Assembly (NCBI GenBank): GCA_036502025.1
Contig: DASXZJ010000002.1
Span: forward strand, 1 to 6,943
DNA from: Bog-473 sp036502025
GTDB taxonomy: Bacteria; Actinomycetota; Acidimicrobiia; Acidimicrobiales; RAAP-2
DNA length: 6,943 nucleotides
Reading direction: 5' to 3'
In this document: piece by piece, positions 4,691 through 6,943 of the stretch
Numbering within the stretch: the stretch's first letter is position 1
How the letters are laid out: the number at the start of each line of letters is the position of its first letter
The notes under the pieces: generated by a model
Seen by the model: the letters and a program-made list of their open reading frames with translations, nothing else
What the model was told of the DNA's origin: nothing
The model's database searches: none
Translations under genes and position numbers: made by a program

Positions 4691-4760
4691 CCCCTGTTAC
4701 CCCGAGCATCCACCCGTTACCCCCGACCACCTAGCCGCACCGTCCTCACCCGCCGCAAGC
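4691..4760 (+). promoter_or_regulatory. C-rich, G-poor leader segment before rpoB
   Basis: These 70 bases contain 38 C and only 11 G, in contrast to the balanced G and C of the neighbouring genes. Little base pairing is possible. GTTACCCC is repeated at 4696-4703 and 4716-4723, and CCCGTAATT at 4624-4632 and 4679-4687. Long C-over-G, unstructured RNA is the usual signature of a Rho loading site, so Rho-dependent attenuation of rpoB transcription is possible. No ORF is convincing in 4438-4781. Confidence 0.45.
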
Positions 4761-4766
4761 CCACCT

Positions 4767-4774
4767 GGGAGGAG
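4767..4774 (+). promoter_or_regulatory. Ribosome-binding site deciding the rpoB start
   Basis: GGGAGGAG is a near-perfect Shine-Dalgarno sequence seven bases upstream of TTG 4782. An in-frame TGA at 4776-4778 lies between them, so no earlier start in the rpoB frame is possible. Confidence 0.85.
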
Positions 4775-4781
4775 TTGACCG

Positions 4782-6943
4782 TTGTCCTCACGGTCCCGCA
4801 GCCCCGAACGTGTTTCATTCGCCAACATCAATGAGGCGTTACCGCTTCCCGATCTGATCGCCATCCAGCGCGACTCATTTCAGTGGTTCCTCGACAAGGG
4901 ATTGGCCGAGGCCTACCACGACATCAGTCCGATCGAGGACTTCACGGGGCAGCTGAGCCTCGAGCTCGAGTTCGACCCCAAGGACCCCGACCTGCGCCCG
5001 CCGCCGAAGTTCTCGGTGGAGGAGTGCAAGGAAAAGGACATGACCTACGCCGCCCCGGTCTTCGTCCGGGCGCGTTTCCTCAACGCGACCACGGGTGAGA
5101 TCAAGGAACAGACCGTCTTCATGGGCGATTTCCCGATGATGACCGACCGGGGCACCTTCATCGTCAATGGCACCGAGCGTGTCGTCGTCAGCCAGCTCGT
5201 CCGCTCGCCGGGCGTGATCTTCCAGCCCGGTCGCGACGTCAAGACCGTCTTCACCGGGACCATCCACCCCTACCGGGGTGAGTGGATCGAGCTCGATATC
5301 GAGGCGAAGCCGGGCAAGGACGTCACGGCCGGCTGCCGGGTGGCGCGCAAGCGTCGGCTGTCGCTGTTCGTGCTGCTGCGCGCGCTGGGCTACGGCGACG
5401 AGGCCTTCCTCGACCGTTTCGTCCGCCACTTCGACTTCCTCGAAGGACAGTGGGAGAAGGAGCGCGGCCTGGCCCCGACCCGCGAGGAGGCCCTGCTCGA
5501 GATCTACAAGCGCGCCCGTCCCGGCGAGCCCCTGTCGGCGGAAGCCGCCCGGGTCTACTTCGAGAACGCCTTCTTCAACCCCAAGCGCTACGACCTGACG
5601 CGGGTCGGCCGCTACAAGCTGAACCGCAAGCTCGGGCCGGAAATCGACCGACTCTCGGATCTCTTCGGCATCGAGATCGAGAAGCCGGCCCCGGGGCAGA
5701 GCGTCCTCAGCCCCTCGGAGATCCTGGCCTCGGCCACCTACATGCTCCACCTCGCCCTGCACATGGCCGACGGTGAGTCCACCTACCGCATCGACGACCA
5801 GGACCACTTCGCCAACCGCCGCATCCGCTCGGTCGGCGAGCTGATCCAGAACCAGGTGCGGGTCGGCCTGTCCCGGATGGAGCGGGTGGTGCGCGAGCGC
5901 ATGACCACCCAGGACGTCGAGGCCATCACGCCCCAGACGCTGATCAACATCCGCCCGGTGGTCGCCGCCGTCAAGGAGTTCTTCGGCACGTCGCAGCTGT
6001 CCCAGTTCATGGACCAGAACAACCCGCTGTCGGGCCTGGCCCACAAGCGCCGTCTCTCGGCGCTCGGACCAGGCGGCCTCTCGCGTGAGCGCGCCGGCTT
6101 CGAAGTGCGAGACGTCCACACGTCCCACTACGGCCGCATGTGCCCGATCGAGACGCCCGAGGGCCCGAACATCGGTCTGATCGGCGCCCTGGCCACCTAC
6201 GCCCGGGTCAACGAGTACGGCTTCATCGAGACCCCGTACCGCACCGTGGTGGACGGCCGGGTGACCGAAGAGGTCAGCTACCTGGCCGCCGACGAGGAGG
6301 AAGAGCACGTCATCGCCCAGGCCAACGCGGCCGTGGGCGAGAACGGCAAGCTCATGGAGGAGCGCGTCCTGGTGCGCCGTGGGCCGCAGGGCACCGGCGT
6401 CCGCATGGGCGCGGTCAACACCTCCTACGGCACGACCAGTGAGATCGACTTCGTGCCGCCGTCCGAGGTCGACCTGATGGACGTCTCGCCGAAGCAGATC
6501 GTCTCGGTCTCGACCGCGCTGATCCCCTTCGTGGAGCACGACGACGCCAACCGGGCCCTCATGGGCGCCAACATGCAGAAGCAGGCGGTGCCCCTGGTGG
6601 TGCCCGAGGCGCCGTACATCGGCACCGGGGTCGAGGCGCGGGCCGCCCGCGACGCCGGTGACGTCCTGATCGCCGAGGGCACGGGCACAGTGACCGAGAT
6701 CAGTGGCGACACCGTCACCATTGAGTACGCCCCCGGGCAGAAGGACCGCCTCGGGACCACGCTGGCCAAGAAGGCCTACCGGCTGTCCAAGTTCCGCCGC
6801 TCCAACCAGAACACCTGCATCAACCACCGCACCCTGGTGGTCGAGGGCCAGAAGGTGACCGCGGGCGACCTCATCGCCGACGGCCCCTCGACCCACAACG
6901 GTGAGCTGGCCCTGGGCAAGAACCTGCTGGTCGCCTTCATGCC
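4782..6943 (+). CDS. rpoB: DNA-directed RNA polymerase subunit beta, 3' part beyond the window
   Basis: RpoB is the beta subunit of RNA polymerase, forming one side of the active-site cleft and the rifampicin pocket. The frame is open for 720 codons and runs off the edge; the full protein is usually about 1,150 residues. Translation begins at TTG (MSSRSRSPERVSFANINE); no ATG or GTG precedes the conserved PLPDLIAIQRDSFQWFL. Conserved blocks are DFPMMTDRGTFIVNGTERVV (from 116), the rifampicin region QLSQFMDQNNPLSGLAHKRR (405-424), MCPIETPEGPNIGLI (453-467) and HDDANRALMGANMQKQAVP (586-604). Rifampicin-contact residues Q408, D411, S417, H421, R424 and S426 (E. coli Q513, D516, S522, H526, R529, S531) are all wild-type, predicting sensitivity. 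A420 replaces the Thr found in E. coli (T525) and mycobacteria. Residues about 534-553 look inserted relative to the mycobacterial protein. Confidence 0.98.
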   Translation, partial: MSSRSRSPERVSFANINEALPLPDLIAIQRDSFQWFLDKGLAEAYHDISPIEDFTGQLSLELEFDPKDPDLRPPPKFSVEECKEKDMTYAAPVFVRARFLNATTGEIKEQTVFMGDFPMMTDRGTFIVNGTERVVVSQLVRSPGVIFQPGRDVKTVFTGTIHPYRGEWIELDIEAKPGKDVTAGCRVARKRRLSLFVLLRALGYGDEAFLDRFVRHFDFLEGQWEKERGLAPTREEALLEIYKRARPGEPLSAEAARVYFENAFFNPKRYDLTRVGRYKLNRKLGPEIDRLSDLFGIEIEKPAPGQSVLSPSEILASATYMLHLALHMADGESTYRIDDQDHFANRRIRSVGELIQNQVRVGLSRMERVVRERMTTQDVEAITPQTLINIRPVVAAVKEFFGTSQLSQFMDQNNPLSGLAHKRRLSALGPGGLSRERAGFEVRDVHTSHYGRMCPIETPEGPNIGLIGALATYARVNEYGFIETPYRTVVDGRVTEEVSYLAADEEEEHVIAQANAAVGENGKLMEERVLVRRGPQGTGVRMGAVNTSYGTTSEIDFVPPSEVDLMDVSPKQIVSVSTALIPFVEHDDANRALMGANMQKQAVPLVVPEAPYIGTGVEARAARDAGDVLIAEGTGTVTEISGDTVTIEYAPGQKDRLGTTLAKKAYRLSKFRRSNQNTCINHRTLVVEGQKVTAGDLIADGPSTHNGELALGKNLLVAFM

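Noticed and set aside
4875..6896. 673-codon open frame on the minus strand opposite rpoB
   Set aside because: It is the antisense shadow of rpoB caused by high GC and codon bias. It shows no recognisable domain, and the + strand matches RpoB throughout.

Overview
The window is a 6.9 kb, GC-rich piece of a bacterial chromosome covering the classic translation/transcription cluster. In order, all on the + strand, it holds: tRNA-Thr (3' part only), tRNA-Met, rpmG (L33), tRNA-Trp, secE, nusG, rplK (L11), rplA (L1), an L10-type RNA leader, rplJ (L10), rplL (L7/L12), a 344-nt promoter-bearing gap, and the first 720 codons of rpoB. The order tRNA-Thr, tRNA-Met, rpmG, (other genes), tRNA-Trp, secE, nusG is typical of Actinomycetota. 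The RpoB sequence around the rifampicin region is also actinobacterial in character, and NusG has the acidic N-terminal extension common there. The proteins are not close enough to Mycobacterium or Streptomyces for me to place it there. A deeper actinobacterial lineage such as Acidimicrobiia is my guess, not something the sequence proves.

Region 1 (1-516) is a mixed tRNA/protein unit: two tRNAs six bases apart, then L33, then tRNA-Trp only 95 bases after the L33 stop. Perfect hairpins lie in both gaps around rpmG. The mycobacterial version of this locus has extra genes (hadABC) between rpmG and tRNA-Trp; here they are absent.

Region 2 (567-2956) holds secE-nusG-rplK-rplA with gaps of 4, 30 and 37 bases and good Shine-Dalgarno sites before rplK and rplA, so it reads as one operon: a Sec translocon subunit, a transcription elongation factor and two ribosomal stalk-base or L1-arm proteins. 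Region 3 (2957-4437) is the rplJL unit behind a 236-nt structured leader, where L10 (with L7/L12) is expected to bind its own mRNA. Region 4 (4438-4781) holds a hairpin, two well-spaced sigma-70-type promoter candidates and a C-rich, G-poor untranslated leader, so rpoB appears to be expressed partly independently of rplJL. Region 5 is rpoB, starting at a TTG codon and running off the right edge.

This is a conserved housekeeping region and I see no unknown defence, mobile or biosynthetic system in it. The points worth a second look are low-complexity appendages on three neighbouring proteins (a basic N-terminus on SecE, a 98-residue acidic N-terminus on NusG with an exact 15-bp tandem repeat, and an 85-residue acidic C-terminus on L10 built from 12-residue repeats), and the layered regulation between rplL and rpoB.
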